This document shows positions 18,094 to 26,680 of a DNA stretch of 64,000 nucleotides, piece by piece; within the stretch, counting starts at the first letter, position 1, and every line of letters begins with the position of its first letter. The stretch is from Actinophytocola oryzae. Lineage in GTDB: Bacteria; Actinomycetota; Actinomycetes; Mycobacteriales; Pseudonocardiaceae. Position numbers and translations under genes: made by a program. The stretch spans positions 186,001-250,000 of the forward strand of contig NZ_SOCP01000002.1 of the NCBI RefSeq assembly GCF_004364325.1, in the 5' to 3' direction. The notes under the pieces were generated by a model. It was given only the letters and a program-made list of their open reading frames with translations. It made no database searches and was not told the DNA's origin.

Positions 18094-19566
18094 GTGGCTC
18101 GGGTCGTGGTCATCGGTGCCGGCATGGGCGGACTCGCCTCGGCCGCACGCCTCGCCGCGCTCGGGCACCGGGTGACGGTCGCCGAGCAGGCGGGCACCCA
18201 CGGCGGCAAGCTCGGCACCCTGCGACGCGACGGCTTCACGTTCGACACCGGTCCGTCGCTGCTCACCCTCCCCGACGTCTACCGCGACCTGTTCGCCGCC
18301 ACCGGCGCCCCGCTCGACGACGTCGTGGACGTCGTGCCCGTCGACCCGGTGTGCCACTACCGCTTCCCCGACGGCACCGAGCTGGACCTGCCCCACGCGG
18401 CGGACGAGGTGCCCGCCGCGCTGGCGGAGGTGTTCGGGGAGCGGGCGGCGCGGCAGTGGCAGGCGGTCATGGTCGACGCGGCGCACCTGTGGGACCTGGT
18501 GGGGGAGCCGGTGCTGCAGCGCCCGCTGGGTGGTGTCGGCGACCTGGTGCGCCGGTCGGCGAGCGTGCGGGACCTGCTCGCCATCGCGCCCTGGCGCACG
18601 TTGCGTTCACTGGGGCGGCGCAGGCTAGCCGATCCTCGGCTGCGCATGCTGCTCGACCGCTACGCCACCTACAGCGGGTCCGACCCGCGCCGCATCCCGG
18701 CGTTGATGAGCGTCGTCCCGTTCGTCGAGCAGCGGTTCGGCGGCTGGTACGTGCGCGGCGGCCTGCGAGTGCTCTGCGACGCGCTGGCCGACCGCTGCCG
18801 AGCACTCGGTGTCGGGTTCCGCTTCCACGCGCGGGTGGCGGGGATCGACAGCGACGCGAGCGGCGTCACCGGGGTCCGGCTCGCGGACGGGGAACCGCTC
18901 CCTGCCGACCTCGTCGTGTCCGACGTGGACGCCGAGCACCTCTACCACGACCTGCTGCCAGGACGCGCGACCTCGCGTGCCCGGCGAGCACTGCGGCGGG
19001 TGCGGCCGTCGCTGTCCGGGTTCGTGATGCTGCTCGCACTGCGTGGCCGCACACCGGCGCCCCGTCACCACCGGGTGCTGTTCCCCGCCGACTACGACGC
19101 CGAGTTCGACGCCGTCTTCGGCCGCGCACCGCAACCCGTGCCGGACCCGACCGTCTACGTCTGCGCCCCCGACGACCCCACGGTGGCCCCCGACGGCGAC
19201 GAGGCCTGGTTCGTGCTCGTGAACGCCCCGCGCCACGGGCCGGTCGACTGGACCGCGCCCGGCCTGGCCGACGACTACGCCGACCGCGTGCTGCGGATCC
19301 TCGCCGACCGGGGGCTCGACGTGCGGGACCGGGTCCGCTGGCGCGAGCTTCGCACCCCGGCCGACTGGGAACGCGACACCGGCTCGGTCGGCGGCTCCAT
19401 CTACGGCTCCTCGTCCAACGGGCCGCGTGCCGCCCTGCTGCGACCGGGCAACGCCGGGCCCGTTCGCGGCCTCTACCTGGTGGGTGGTTCGGCGCACCCC
19501 GGCGGCGGGCTGCCGCTCGTGGCCATGTCAGCCGCGATCGTCGCCGGCCTCGTCGGACCGGCCTGA
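18094..19566 (+). CDS. CrtI-family carotenoid desaturase (CrtD-like?)
   Basis: A 490-residue FAD-dependent desaturase: VVVIGAGMGGLASAARLAALGH at the N-terminus, HGGKLGTLRRDGFTFDTGPSLLTLP, and the C-terminal FAD motif GLYLVGGSAHPGGGLPLVAMSA. The GTG at 18094 follows the glycosyltransferase stop by one base. It is clearly distinct from the phytoene desaturase at 23850. Next to the hydratase and glycosyltransferase, the best hypothesis is a 1'-hydroxycarotenoid 3',4'-desaturase (CrtD-like); a second-step desaturase or ketolase-like CrtO role cannot be excluded. The gene ends 39 bp inside the convergent CDP-alcohol transferase gene. Confidence 0.85.
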   Translation: MARVVVIGAGMGGLASAARLAALGHRVTVAEQAGTHGGKLGTLRRDGFTFDTGPSLLTLPDVYRDLFAATGAPLDDVVDVVPVDPVCHYRFPDGTELDLPHAADEVPAALAEVFGERAARQWQAVMVDAAHLWDLVGEPVLQRPLGGVGDLVRRSASVRDLLAIAPWRTLRSLGRRRLADPRLRMLLDRYATYSGSDPRRIPALMSVVPFVEQRFGGWYVRGGLRVLCDALADRCRALGVGFRFHARVAGIDSDASGVTGVRLADGEPLPADLVVSDVDAEHLYHDLLPGRATSRARRALRRVRPSLSGFVMLLALRGRTPAPRHHRVLFPADYDAEFDAVFGRAPQPVPDPTVYVCAPDDPTVAPDGDEAWFVLVNAPRHGPVDWTAPGLADDYADRVLRILADRGLDVRDRVRWRELRTPADWERDTGSVGGSIYGSSSNGPRAALLRPGNAGPVRGLYLVGGSAHPGGGLPLVAMSAAIVAGLVGPA

Positions 19567-20253
19567 CCGGGGCGGGTCGACCCAGGGGCGTCCGGACAGC
19601 TCACGGCGGATCCCGGCCGCCAGCTGGACCAGCCCGACCACCGCGATCCCGGCCCACAACAGCGCCGACACCACGCCCCACGACCACCCGGTCCCCGGGG
19701 TGCCCGCCGGGAACGTCCCGGCTCCCGCACAGGCGACCGCCGTGACGATCAACCGGGTCGGGCGCTCCGCGACCGTCACCGAGCCCGCCGACCCCATGCC
19801 GACGCCCTGAGCCCTGGCCCGCGCGTACTCGTGCAGCAACACCGCGGCACCCAGCGCGGCACCCGCCCACCCGGGAGCGCCGAGCACGACCAGCACGGCC
19901 ACCAGGCACAGGTCCGCGACCCGGTCGGCCACCGCGTCGACGACCGCGCCGAGCGGCCGTGCCCTGCCGGTCCGCAGCGCCACCGCGCCGTCCAGCCCGT
20001 CGAGCACCCCCGTCGCCACCACCAGCACGAACGCCGCGAGCGGCCACCGGTCACCGAGGGCCGCGAGCCCGACGGCGCCCGCCGCGACCACCACCCCCGC
20101 CACGGACAGGACATCGGGGGGCACGCGGTCGACCCTGCGTGCCAGCACGTGCACGAGCCGGAGCCAGCCGACGACCACGCGGCTGCCGGACACGTCCTCG
20201 CCGTGCAGCCGCGACCAGCCCGCCACGGGGTCCTCGTGCAGGTCATCGGTCAC
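19528..20253 (-). CDS. CDP-alcohol phosphatidyltransferase family protein
   Basis: A 241-residue membrane protein with the CDP-alcohol signature DGLDGAVALRTGRARPLGAV... followed by VDAVADR, i.e. D-x2-DG-x2-A...G-x3-D-x3-D with all acidic metal ligands present; the usual Arg after the Ala is Leu. Five to six hydrophobic segments flank it. It transfers a phosphoalcohol from a CDP-alcohol to a lipid-type acceptor; the exact substrates are not predictable. It reads opposite to its carotenoid neighbours and overlaps the end of the CrtI-like gene by 39 bp. GTG start at 20253. Confidence 0.85.
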   Translation of the reverse strand: MTDDLHEDPVAGWSRLHGEDVSGSRVVVGWLRLVHVLARRVDRVPPDVLSVAGVVVAAGAVGLAALGDRWPLAAFVLVVATGVLDGLDGAVALRTGRARPLGAVVDAVADRVADLCLVAVLVVLGAPGWAGAALGAAVLLHEYARARAQGVGMGSAGSVTVAERPTRLIVTAVACAGAGTFPAGTPGTGWSWGVVSALLWAGIAVVGLVQLAAGIRRELSGRPWVDPPRSGRSDEAGDDRG

Positions 20254-20286
20254 TCGCCCAGGCTAGGCGGCACGCGGGGACCACGC

Positions 20287-20320
20287 GCCGCGGACGGGTG
20301 AGATCGCCGCGGACGGGTAA
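20287..20320. repeat. 15-bp direct repeat in a divergent spacer
   Basis: GCCGCGGACGGGTGA (20287-20301) and GCCGCGGACGGGTAA (20306-20320), one mismatch, period 19 bp, inside the 76-bp spacer between the leftward CDP-alcohol gene and the rightward YihY-family gene. The position suits a regulator binding two same-face sites. Confidence 0.5.
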
Positions 20321-20329
20321 CCAACGCCC

Positions 20330-21199
20330 ATGCCCCGCGCACGTGCCGCACTCCACGCCGTGGTGGGGCACGTCCGCGACGCCCTGCGTGGCCGTGACCT
20401 CGTCCTCTGGGCGGCGGGGTTGACCTTCTACGGCATGGTCGCCATGGTCCCGGTGCTGCTGCTCGCGCTCCGGGGCGCCGCCACCCTCTTCGGCGACGGG
20501 CTGGTCCTCGACGGCGCGCGGCACCTCGGCCGGTCGCTGCCCCACGCGCACGACGCCGGCCCGCCGCTGTCCACGCTCGCCGCCGGTGCCGTGTCCGCGA
20601 CGTGGCCGTCGCTCCTCGCGATGCTCCTGCCCGCGAGCCTCTACGGCGAGGGCCTGCGGCGTGGTCTGATCGCGGTCACCGGCCGGCCCGTGCCCGGGTC
20701 GACGGGGTGGGCCGGACGGCTGCGCTTCCTGCCCGTGCTCGTCGCCGCGCCACTGCTCGTGGCGTTCCCGCTCGCGTTCGCACCGGTCGTCGCGCCGCTG
20801 TACGAGGCGGGCGGCTGGGCGCGCGTGCTCGGCATCGTGCTGTCCTTCCACCTCGACCTCGTGCCGATGTGGGTGGTGGTCGCGTTCGTGTTCGCGAGGA
20901 CCGGGCCGTCGGTCCTCCCGACCCGTGCCGCCGTGCTCGCGGGTTTCGTCCTCGGCGCGGTCCTGACCGGGTTCCTGCACGGGTTCGTGCTCTTCCTCGC
21001 GATCCCGGTCGACTGGAGCATCGCGTTCGGCGGACTGCCGGTGGTCGGGGATATCGTCGCGCTCGGGTTGTGGCTGTTCGGGCTGCACGTCGTGCTGCTC
21101 GCCGGGTACCGCATCGCCGTCAGCGCCCACACCGTCCACTCCCGGAGAGGAACACCCCATGGCTCTGTTCGACCGGCTTCTGGCGCGGTGGCCGGATGA
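20330..21199 (+). CDS. YihY/BrkB-family membrane protein
   Basis: A 289-residue integral membrane protein with about six hydrophobic helices and the family N-terminus RDLVLWAAGLTFYGMVAMVPVLLLAL. The family was once misnamed ribonuclease BN; its molecular function is not settled. It lies within the carotenoid cluster, and its 3' end overlaps the start of the Rieske gene by 41 bp, so it is co-transcribed with carotenoid genes and may be involved in membrane organisation or pigment placement. That role is inference from position only. Confidence 0.82.
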   Translation: MPRARAALHAVVGHVRDALRGRDLVLWAAGLTFYGMVAMVPVLLLALRGAATLFGDGLVLDGARHLGRSLPHAHDAGPPLSTLAAGAVSATWPSLLAMLLPASLYGEGLRRGLIAVTGRPVPGSTGWAGRLRFLPVLVAAPLLVAFPLAFAPVVAPLYEAGGWARVLGIVLSFHLDLVPMWVVVAFVFARTGPSVLPTRAAVLAGFVLGAVLTGFLHGFVLFLAIPVDWSIAFGGLPVVGDIVALGLWLFGLHVVLLAGYRIAVSAHTVHSRRGTPHGSVRPASGAVAG

Positions 21200-22175
21200 G
21201 GTGCCCGTGCGCCCGCTGGACCCGACGTCCTGGCCCGCGCAGGAGCCGACGTTCGCCGCCGCGAAACCGGCGCTGATCGACGCCGCCGCGAAACGAGCCG
21301 CCGCGCGGCCGTCCGGCAACTGGTTCGTCATCGCCGCGAGCGGGGAGATCCGCGCCGACCGTCCCTTCGGGACCGCTGTGGGACCGAAGGAGCTGGTGGC
21401 GTGGCGGGACGCGGCGGGTGGCCTCGTGGTCGGCTCCGGTGTCTGCCCGCACCTCGGGGCGCCGCTCGCGCTCGGCCGGGTGGACTGCGGCACCCTGCGC
21501 TGCCGCTGGCACGGCCTCCCGCTGACCGGCGACGGCGGACCGGGCTGGCGGCCGCTGCCGTCCCACGACGACGGTGTGCTCGCCTGGGTGCGGCTCGACG
21601 ACCTCGGCGGCGAACCGCCGCTGGACGCGCCCGTGCTCGCGTCCCGGCCGGACCCGGCGGCGAGCGTGGCCGCCGTCGCCACCCTCACCGGGGTGTGCGA
21701 ACCGGACGACGTGGTCGCCAACCGCCTCGACCCCTGGCACGGCGCCTGGTTCCACCCGTACTCGTTCACCAGGCTCACCGTGCTGTCCGCGCCCGACGCG
21801 GCCACCGACCTGTCCGACGAGGACGACCGGTTCGTCGTCGACGTGACCTTCCGGGTCGGTCCCCGCCTCGGGGTGCCCGTGCGGGCGGAGTTCTCCTGCC
21901 CCGAGCCCAGGACGGTGGTCATGCGCATCACCGACGGCGAGGGCCGCGGCAGCGTCGTCGAGACACACGCGACACCACGCGCACCCGGCGCGGACGGGCG
22001 GCCGAGGACCGCGGTCGTCGAGGCGACCATCGCCACGTCCGACCGCCCGGGGTTCGCCAGGGCGAAGCGCGTCGCGCCGCTGCTCCGCCCGCTGATGCGG
22101 CGGGCCGCGGCCCGGCTGTGGCGCGACGACCTCGCCTACGCCGAACGCCGCTACGCCCTGCGCTCCGCCACCTGA
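21159..22175 (+). CDS. Rieske-type oxygenase-like protein (DUF5914-like)
   Basis: A 338-residue protein. A Rieske 2Fe-2S centre is visible at about residues 89-111 (CPH-x16-CRWH: GVCPHLGAPLALGR...LRCRWHG). Further on, NRLDPWHGAWFHPYSF offers an Asp and two His in an arrangement like the mononuclear iron site of Rieske oxygenases. GGAGAGG precedes the ATG at 21159. It is flanked by a YihY gene and a methyltransferase inside the carotenoid cluster, so a carotenoid-modifying oxygenase (hydroxylase or ketolase type) is a reasonable guess. I recall similar actinobacterial proteins carried in carotenoid clusters, but the reaction is not established by anything seen here. Confidence 0.8.
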   Translation: MALFDRLLARWPDEVPVRPLDPTSWPAQEPTFAAAKPALIDAAAKRAAARPSGNWFVIAASGEIRADRPFGTAVGPKELVAWRDAAGGLVVGSGVCPHLGAPLALGRVDCGTLRCRWHGLPLTGDGGPGWRPLPSHDDGVLAWVRLDDLGGEPPLDAPVLASRPDPAASVAAVATLTGVCEPDDVVANRLDPWHGAWFHPYSFTRLTVLSAPDAATDLSDEDDRFVVDVTFRVGPRLGVPVRAEFSCPEPRTVVMRITDGEGRGSVVETHATPRAPGADGRPRTAVVEATIATSDRPGFARAKRVAPLLRPLMRRAAARLWRDDLAYAERRYALRSAT

Positions 22176-22894
22176 GCCCGCGGCCGGGTGGCGAGGAACG
22201 TGTGCTCGATGCCGCGCTGCCAGCCCGGCACCGTCGCGAACCGGACGTCGGTGAAGCCCGCGCCGACGAGCCTGCGCGCGAAGGCCGGGGCGTCGTCGAA
22301 CTCCGCGACGCTGCGCCACAGGTGCCGGTACAGGCCGGTGCCGCCTCGGTGCACCACGGCGAGCGGGATCACGATCCCCCAGCACACCGCGTGCCACTTG
22401 GCCCGCGTCACACCGTCCTCACCGGAGGTGTAGTCGTGCACCAGCAACGTGCCGCCCGGCCGCAGCAGCTCGCACAGCGCCCGGAGCTGGCCGTCCGGGT
22501 CGGCGAGGTTGCGGAACAGGTACGCGGCGAAGATCGCGTCGAACGGGCCGTGCACACCGGCCGCCGCCAGGTTCTCGACGGGACTGTGCACGAACCGCAC
22601 GCCAGGCGGCCAGTCCTTCTCCCGCGCCCTGGCCAGCATCGCGTCCGCGGCGTCGATCCCGACGATCTCGGCGTTCGGCGCCACCGTGAGCAGCGCCGCG
22701 GTCGACGCGCCGGTGCCGCAGCCCGCGTCGAGGATCCGCGTCCCGGCGCCGTCTCCCGGCACGCCCAGCCGCCGCGCCGACAGCCGCAGGTTCTCGTGGT
22801 AGCCGGGGTTGCGGTCGACGAGCAGGTCGTAGGCGGGTGCCCCGGCGTCGAAGGCGGACGCCAGCTCCGCGTCCCGCAGCGGTGCCCGGCTCAC
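22151..22894 (-). CDS. Class I SAM-dependent methyltransferase (carotenoid cluster)
   Basis: A 247-residue UbiE/COQ5-like methyltransferase: SAM motif I is RILDAGCGTGAST, then EIVGIDAADAML, DAIFAAYLFRNLADPD and LLRPGGTLLVHDY. GTG at 22894 overlaps the crtB stop as GTGA, so it is the last gene of the crtE-crtI-crtB operon. A homologous position in Streptomyces crt clusters is taken by CrtT-type methyltransferases; the methyl acceptor is not known. Its 3' end overlaps the convergent Rieske gene by 25 bp. Confidence 0.88.
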   Translation of the reverse strand: MSRAPLRDAELASAFDAGAPAYDLLVDRNPGYHENLRLSARRLGVPGDGAGTRILDAGCGTGASTAALLTVAPNAEIVGIDAADAMLARAREKDWPPGVRFVHSPVENLAAAGVHGPFDAIFAAYLFRNLADPDGQLRALCELLRPGGTLLVHDYTSGEDGVTRAKWHAVCWGIVIPLAVVHRGGTGLYRHLWRSVAEFDDAPAFARRLVGAGFTDVRFATVPGWQRGIEHTFLATRPRAQVAERRA

Positions 22895-23853
22895 GCCGCC
22901 TGTCCTTCGTGGACGGAACGGGCGTTGCGGCGCAGCCACCACGCCCGCGCGAACGCCGGTGCGGCGACGCGCAGCTTCCTGCCCGTGCCGACCGTCGCGC
23001 GACCGGCGAACACGTCGTGGTCCATCGCCTCGATGCGGCCGAGGATGCCCGAGTACAGCGCGAGCGCCGTCGCGATGCACGGCCGGGACTCGGGGCGCAG
23101 CATGGGGATCCCGCGTGCGGCCTCCCGGGTGACCGCCCACGTCCTCGCGACCTGGTCGGCCACGGCGCCGCGCACGGCCGCGTCCGCCGCACCGCGGCCA
23201 CGGCACCACAGCAGCCGCTCCCTGTCCACACCGGACGCCGCGAGCTCGTCGGCAGGCAGGTACACCCGGCCCCGGTCGAGGTCCTCGGCCACGTCCCGCA
23301 GGAAGTTCGTGAGCTGGAACGCCTCGCCGAGCAGCTCCGCGTAGGGCGCGGCCGTCGCCAGGTCGGTCACCGCGCCGAGCACGGGCAGCATCTGCAGCCC
23401 GATCACCCGCGCGGAGCCGTAGGTGTAGGTCTGCAGGTCGGCCCTGGTCGCGTACGCGCGGACGTCGAGGTCCATCCGCATCGACCGCAGGAACGCCGAG
23501 AACAACGCGGGGTCGATGTCGTAGCGGTCGACCGTGTGGACGAGCGCCCGCACCACCGGCTCGCCGTCGGCGCCGTCGCGTGCCAGCCCGGCGGCCAGCA
23601 GCCGCTCGGCCCGGTCGACGCAGCCGGACACGACCTCGGGCGTCGCGTCCGGCCCCGGCTCGTCGACCAGGTCGTCGACCCAGCGGGCGAAACCGTAGAG
23701 CGCGTGGACCGCGGGCCGCTGGTGCGGGGCGAGTAGGCGCGTGGCGAGGAAGTAGGTGCGGCCGTGCGTGGCGTTGAGCACCCGGCAGCGCAGGTAGGCG
23801 GCACGCAGGGCCGGGTCGGTGATCCCGGCGGCGTCGAGCTCGCGGCGGCTCAT
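22891..23853 (-). CDS. crtB: Phytoene synthase CrtB
   Basis: A 320-residue squalene/phytoene synthase family enzyme joining two GGPP to phytoene. Both aspartate-rich motifs are present: GFARWVDDLVDEP in the first and LTNFLRDVAEDLDRGRVYLP in the second, with THGRTYFLATRLL near the N-terminus. ATG at 23853 overlaps the crtI stop as ATGA, and the stop overlaps the methyltransferase GTG, so all are translationally coupled. Confidence 0.96.
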   Translation of the reverse strand: MSRRELDAAGITDPALRAAYLRCRVLNATHGRTYFLATRLLAPHQRPAVHALYGFARWVDDLVDEPGPDATPEVVSGCVDRAERLLAAGLARDGADGEPVVRALVHTVDRYDIDPALFSAFLRSMRMDLDVRAYATRADLQTYTYGSARVIGLQMLPVLGAVTDLATAAPYAELLGEAFQLTNFLRDVAEDLDRGRVYLPADELAASGVDRERLLWCRGRGAADAAVRGAVADQVARTWAVTREAARGIPMLRPESRPCIATALALYSGILGRIEAMDHDVFAGRATVGTGRKLRVAAPAFARAWWLRRNARSVHEGQAA

Positions 23854-25355
23854 CGCGCACCCACCGCGGTCCGCAGCGGCACCCGCGTGCCGGTGATCCG
23901 GTCGGCGGCGAGGCGCCCCGAGATCAGCACCGTCGGCACGCCGACGCCGGGGACCGTGCCGGACCCGGCGAGCACCACGTTGTCGGTCGAGCGGGGGAAG
24001 TTGCCCGGCCGGAACGGACCGGTCTGGGCGAGGGAGTGGGCGTAGCTGAAGGGGGTGCCTGCCGTGAGCCCGGCACGCGCCCAGTCGGCGGGGGTGGTCG
24101 TCTGCAGCACCTCCGCCGACGAGGTCAGGCCCGGCAGCAGTCTGCGTTCGGTCACGTCCAGTATCCGTTCGGTGTAGGCGGGGCCGCGGCGGTCCCAGTC
24201 GATGCCGCCGCGGTCGAGGTTGGGCACCGGCGCCAGTACCGAGAGCAGGTCCCGGCCCCGGGGCGCCAGCGTGGGGTCGGTCGCGGTCGGCCGGGTGACC
24301 AGCAGCGACGGGTCGGTCATGGTGCGGCCGAGGTCGATCAGCTCGCGGAAGGTCTCCCGCCACGCCGCGCCGAAGCCCAGCACGTGGTGGCCGGTGTCGA
24401 ACCCGGCCGGCACGCCGAGGTGCACCACGAACGCCGACGGCGCGGCCCGCAGCGGCACCGGCCGGAACGGGGTGCGGTGCAACAGCCGGTAGGCGGTGCG
24501 TGGTTCGGCGGTGAGCACGACGGCGTCGCAGGCGAACCGGTCGCCACGGTCGGTCACCACCGAGGTGACCCGTCGCCCCTGCCGCTCGAGTGCCGTCACG
24601 GTCGCCCCGAACTCGAACCGCACGCCCGCGTCCCGCGCCGCGGCCGCCAGCGCGTCCGGGAGCGCCCGCACCCCGCCGACGGGGAAGAACGCCCCGGCGA
24701 CGGTGTCCATGTAGGAGATGACGCCGTACACGGCGAGCGCCCGCCGCGGCGCCACCCCGGCGTACAGGGACTGGAAGGTGAAGACCCGGCGCAGCCGCTC
24801 GTCGCGCAGGAAGCGGCCGACCTGCCGGTCCAGGCCGTCGAACCCGCCCAGCGCCACCAGGCGCGCCAGCCGCGGGGTGAGCAGCGACAGCGGCGAGTCG
24901 GTGTTCGCGGCGATGAAGTGGTCGTACTGCGCCCGGTACAGCCGGGTGAGCCACTCCCGCAGGCGCAGGTAGCGCAGCGCCTCGTCGGGCCCCGCGAACT
25001 CGCGCACCGCCTCGGTCATGGCGTCCACGTCGCTGTGCACCGCGAGCCTGCTGCCGTCGGCGAAGCGCGCGTCGTACACGGGCGTGAGGCGGCACAGCTC
25101 CATCCGGCCGCTGATCGAGTCGCCGACGGCGTTCAACGTCTCCTCGACGATGTCGGGCATCGTGAGCACCGTCGGCCCGGTGTCGAGCCGGTAGCCGTCG
25201 ACGTCGGACCTGCCTGCCCGGCCACCCGGCACCTGCTCCCGCTCGACCACCACGACCTCCCGGCCGCGGCCCGCGAGGTGCAGCGCCGCCGCGAGGCCGG
25301 ACAACCCGGCACCGACCACGACCACGCGGTCGGTCCGTCCTCGCACACTCCGCAC
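23850..25355 (-). CDS. crtI: Phytoene desaturase CrtI
   Basis: A 501-residue FAD-dependent desaturase taking phytoene to lycopene. N-terminal dinucleotide fold VVVVGAGLSGLAAALHLAGRG, then VPGGRAGRSDVDGYRLDTGPTVLTMPD; C-terminal bacterial desaturase signature NVVLAGSGTVPGVGVPTVLISGR. The GTG at 25355 is chosen because AGGAG lies five bases upstream, overlapping the crtE stop TAG; the frame extends to 25385 without a ribosome site. Second gene of the crtE-I-B-methyltransferase operon. Confidence 0.96.
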   Translation of the reverse strand: MRSVRGRTDRVVVVGAGLSGLAAALHLAGRGREVVVVEREQVPGGRAGRSDVDGYRLDTGPTVLTMPDIVEETLNAVGDSISGRMELCRLTPVYDARFADGSRLAVHSDVDAMTEAVREFAGPDEALRYLRLREWLTRLYRAQYDHFIAANTDSPLSLLTPRLARLVALGGFDGLDRQVGRFLRDERLRRVFTFQSLYAGVAPRRALAVYGVISYMDTVAGAFFPVGGVRALPDALAAAARDAGVRFEFGATVTALERQGRRVTSVVTDRGDRFACDAVVLTAEPRTAYRLLHRTPFRPVPLRAAPSAFVVHLGVPAGFDTGHHVLGFGAAWRETFRELIDLGRTMTDPSLLVTRPTATDPTLAPRGRDLLSVLAPVPNLDRGGIDWDRRGPAYTERILDVTERRLLPGLTSSAEVLQTTTPADWARAGLTAGTPFSYAHSLAQTGPFRPGNFPRSTDNVVLAGSGTVPGVGVPTVLISGRLAADRITGTRVPLRTAVGAR

Positions 25356-25363
25356 GACGTCTC

Positions 25364-26458
25364 CTACTCGTTCCGGTTGCCGCACAGGTCGGCGAGGTGG
25401 ACGAGGCGCCGGCGCGCCTCGTCGGACAGCACCACGTTCGACAGTGCCGTCATGCCGTCGCGCAGTCGCTGCTCGACCAGCCGCTCGGCGTGCTCCCTGG
25501 CGCCGGTCGCCGAGACCAGCGCCAGGTAGTCGTCCACATCGGACCGGTCGAGGGTCGGCAGCCGGTCGAGGCGGGCCAGCTCACGCCGCTGTGCGGTGTC
25601 GGCCCGTTCCCTCGCCAGGACCATCACCGCGGTCGCCTTGCGCGCCAGGAGGTCCTCGCCGACCGGCTTGCCGGTGCGGTCCGGTGTGCCGAACAGGCCG
25701 AGCAGGTCGTCGCGCAGCTGGAAAGCCTCGCCGACCGCCGCACCGTACTGCCCGAGCGCGCCGAGCAGGGCGGGGGAGGCGCCGGCGAGCTCGGCGCCGA
25801 GCTCGAGCGGGCCGCGGACGGTGTAGTCGCCGGACTTCGCCCGAGCCACCGCGCGCACGTCGTGGAGGGTCGGCTGCCTGCGCGCGTCGTTCACCAGGTC
25901 GCGGAGCTGGCCGACCGCGAGGTCGCTGCGCATCCGGTCGTAGCGGGGGAGAACCCGCGCGAGGGCGGCCTCGCCGACGCCGCTCTCCCGCAGCATCTGT
26001 TCGGCCCACACCAGGAACAGGTCTCCCGCGAGCACCGCGGCGGACTCCCCGAACCGCGACGGCGAACCGGCGAGGCCCTGCCCCCGGTGCCACTCCGCGA
26101 AGACCACGTGCGCGGTGGGGCTCCCCCGGCGCCTCGGGGACTGGTCCATCACGTCGTCCTGCAGCAACGCGAAGCAGTGCAACAGTTCCAGGCTCCCCGC
26201 GGCGCGCACGGCCGCGGGTGTCGGTGCCGACACGCACGCCCAGCCCGCGAGCGCGAACGCCGAGCGCACGTACTTCCCGCCCTCGACGAAGCGTCCCAGC
26301 ACGTCGGCGAGCAGCCGCGTCTCCGGTGCCGGACCGAGGTGGTCCCGGCTGCGCGCGCCGACGAATCGCCGGATCTCGTCGGCGACGGCGGCGCGGGCAT
26401 CCGCCCGCCAACCGTCGACGCCGTCGGCCGAGGTACTGGCTCGGATGGCCATGCTCAC
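25364..26458 (-). CDS. crtE: Geranylgeranyl diphosphate synthase CrtE
   Basis: A 364-residue trans-isoprenyl diphosphate synthase. The first Asp-rich motif is LLQDDVMDQSPRRRG, the second is AFQLRDDLLGLFG with RDDLLG in place of the full DDxxD, and GGKYVR supplies the N-terminal diphosphate contacts. GTG at 26458 has GGGGAG at good spacing. First gene of the operon and thus the point where its promoter acts; the spacer to crtY carries the tandem repeat described separately. Supplies C20 precursor for phytoene. Confidence 0.94.
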   Translation of the reverse strand: MSMAIRASTSADGVDGWRADARAAVADEIRRFVGARSRDHLGPAPETRLLADVLGRFVEGGKYVRSAFALAGWACVSAPTPAAVRAAGSLELLHCFALLQDDVMDQSPRRRGSPTAHVVFAEWHRGQGLAGSPSRFGESAAVLAGDLFLVWAEQMLRESGVGEAALARVLPRYDRMRSDLAVGQLRDLVNDARRQPTLHDVRAVARAKSGDYTVRGPLELGAELAGASPALLGALGQYGAAVGEAFQLRDDLLGLFGTPDRTGKPVGEDLLARKATAVMVLARERADTAQRRELARLDRLPTLDRSDVDDYLALVSATGAREHAERLVEQRLRDGMTALSNVVLSDEARRRLVHLADLCGNRNE

Positions 26459-26680
26459 AGGGCACTCCCCGCTACTCGTCGCCGGAGGCTGACCCGCTCA
26501 TCGTCACATCTTTCGGGCGACCTTGCATCGTTTGTGCGTCGGTTGGCGGAGAGCCTGATACCCTTCCCCGCCCCGTCGCCTCGGTGTTACGAAGGACTCC
26601 TTCAGTGCGCTGGGCGTTAGGAAGGCGTCCTTCAGTGCGCTGGGCGCGCCCGCGAGGCGGTGGGGACGTACATTGGGCCC
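26459..26680. promoter_or_regulatory. crtE/crtY divergent control region
   Basis: A 222-bp spacer (to the preferred crtY start) between the leftward crtE operon and rightward crtY. It contains an AT-richer patch (ATCTTTCGGG...CATCGTTTG near 26507-26535) and the 30-bp tandem repeat at 26586-26645. On the plus strand TACATT at 26669-26674 lies six bases before the GTG at 26681, which would suit leaderless transcription of crtY. The MerR/B12 regulator encoded after crtY is a likely binder of this region. Confidence 0.45.
26586..26645. repeat. Two tandem 30-bp repeats with internal palindrome
   Basis: Two adjacent 30-bp units differing at three positions. Unit 1 contains GAAGGA-C-TCCTTC, a perfect palindrome; unit 2 has GAAGG-CG-TCCTTC. 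Both end CAGTGCGCTGGGC. They lie directly upstream of crtY, in the crtE/crtY spacer. Possible operator; alternatively a copy of a dispersed intergenic element. Confidence 0.7.
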
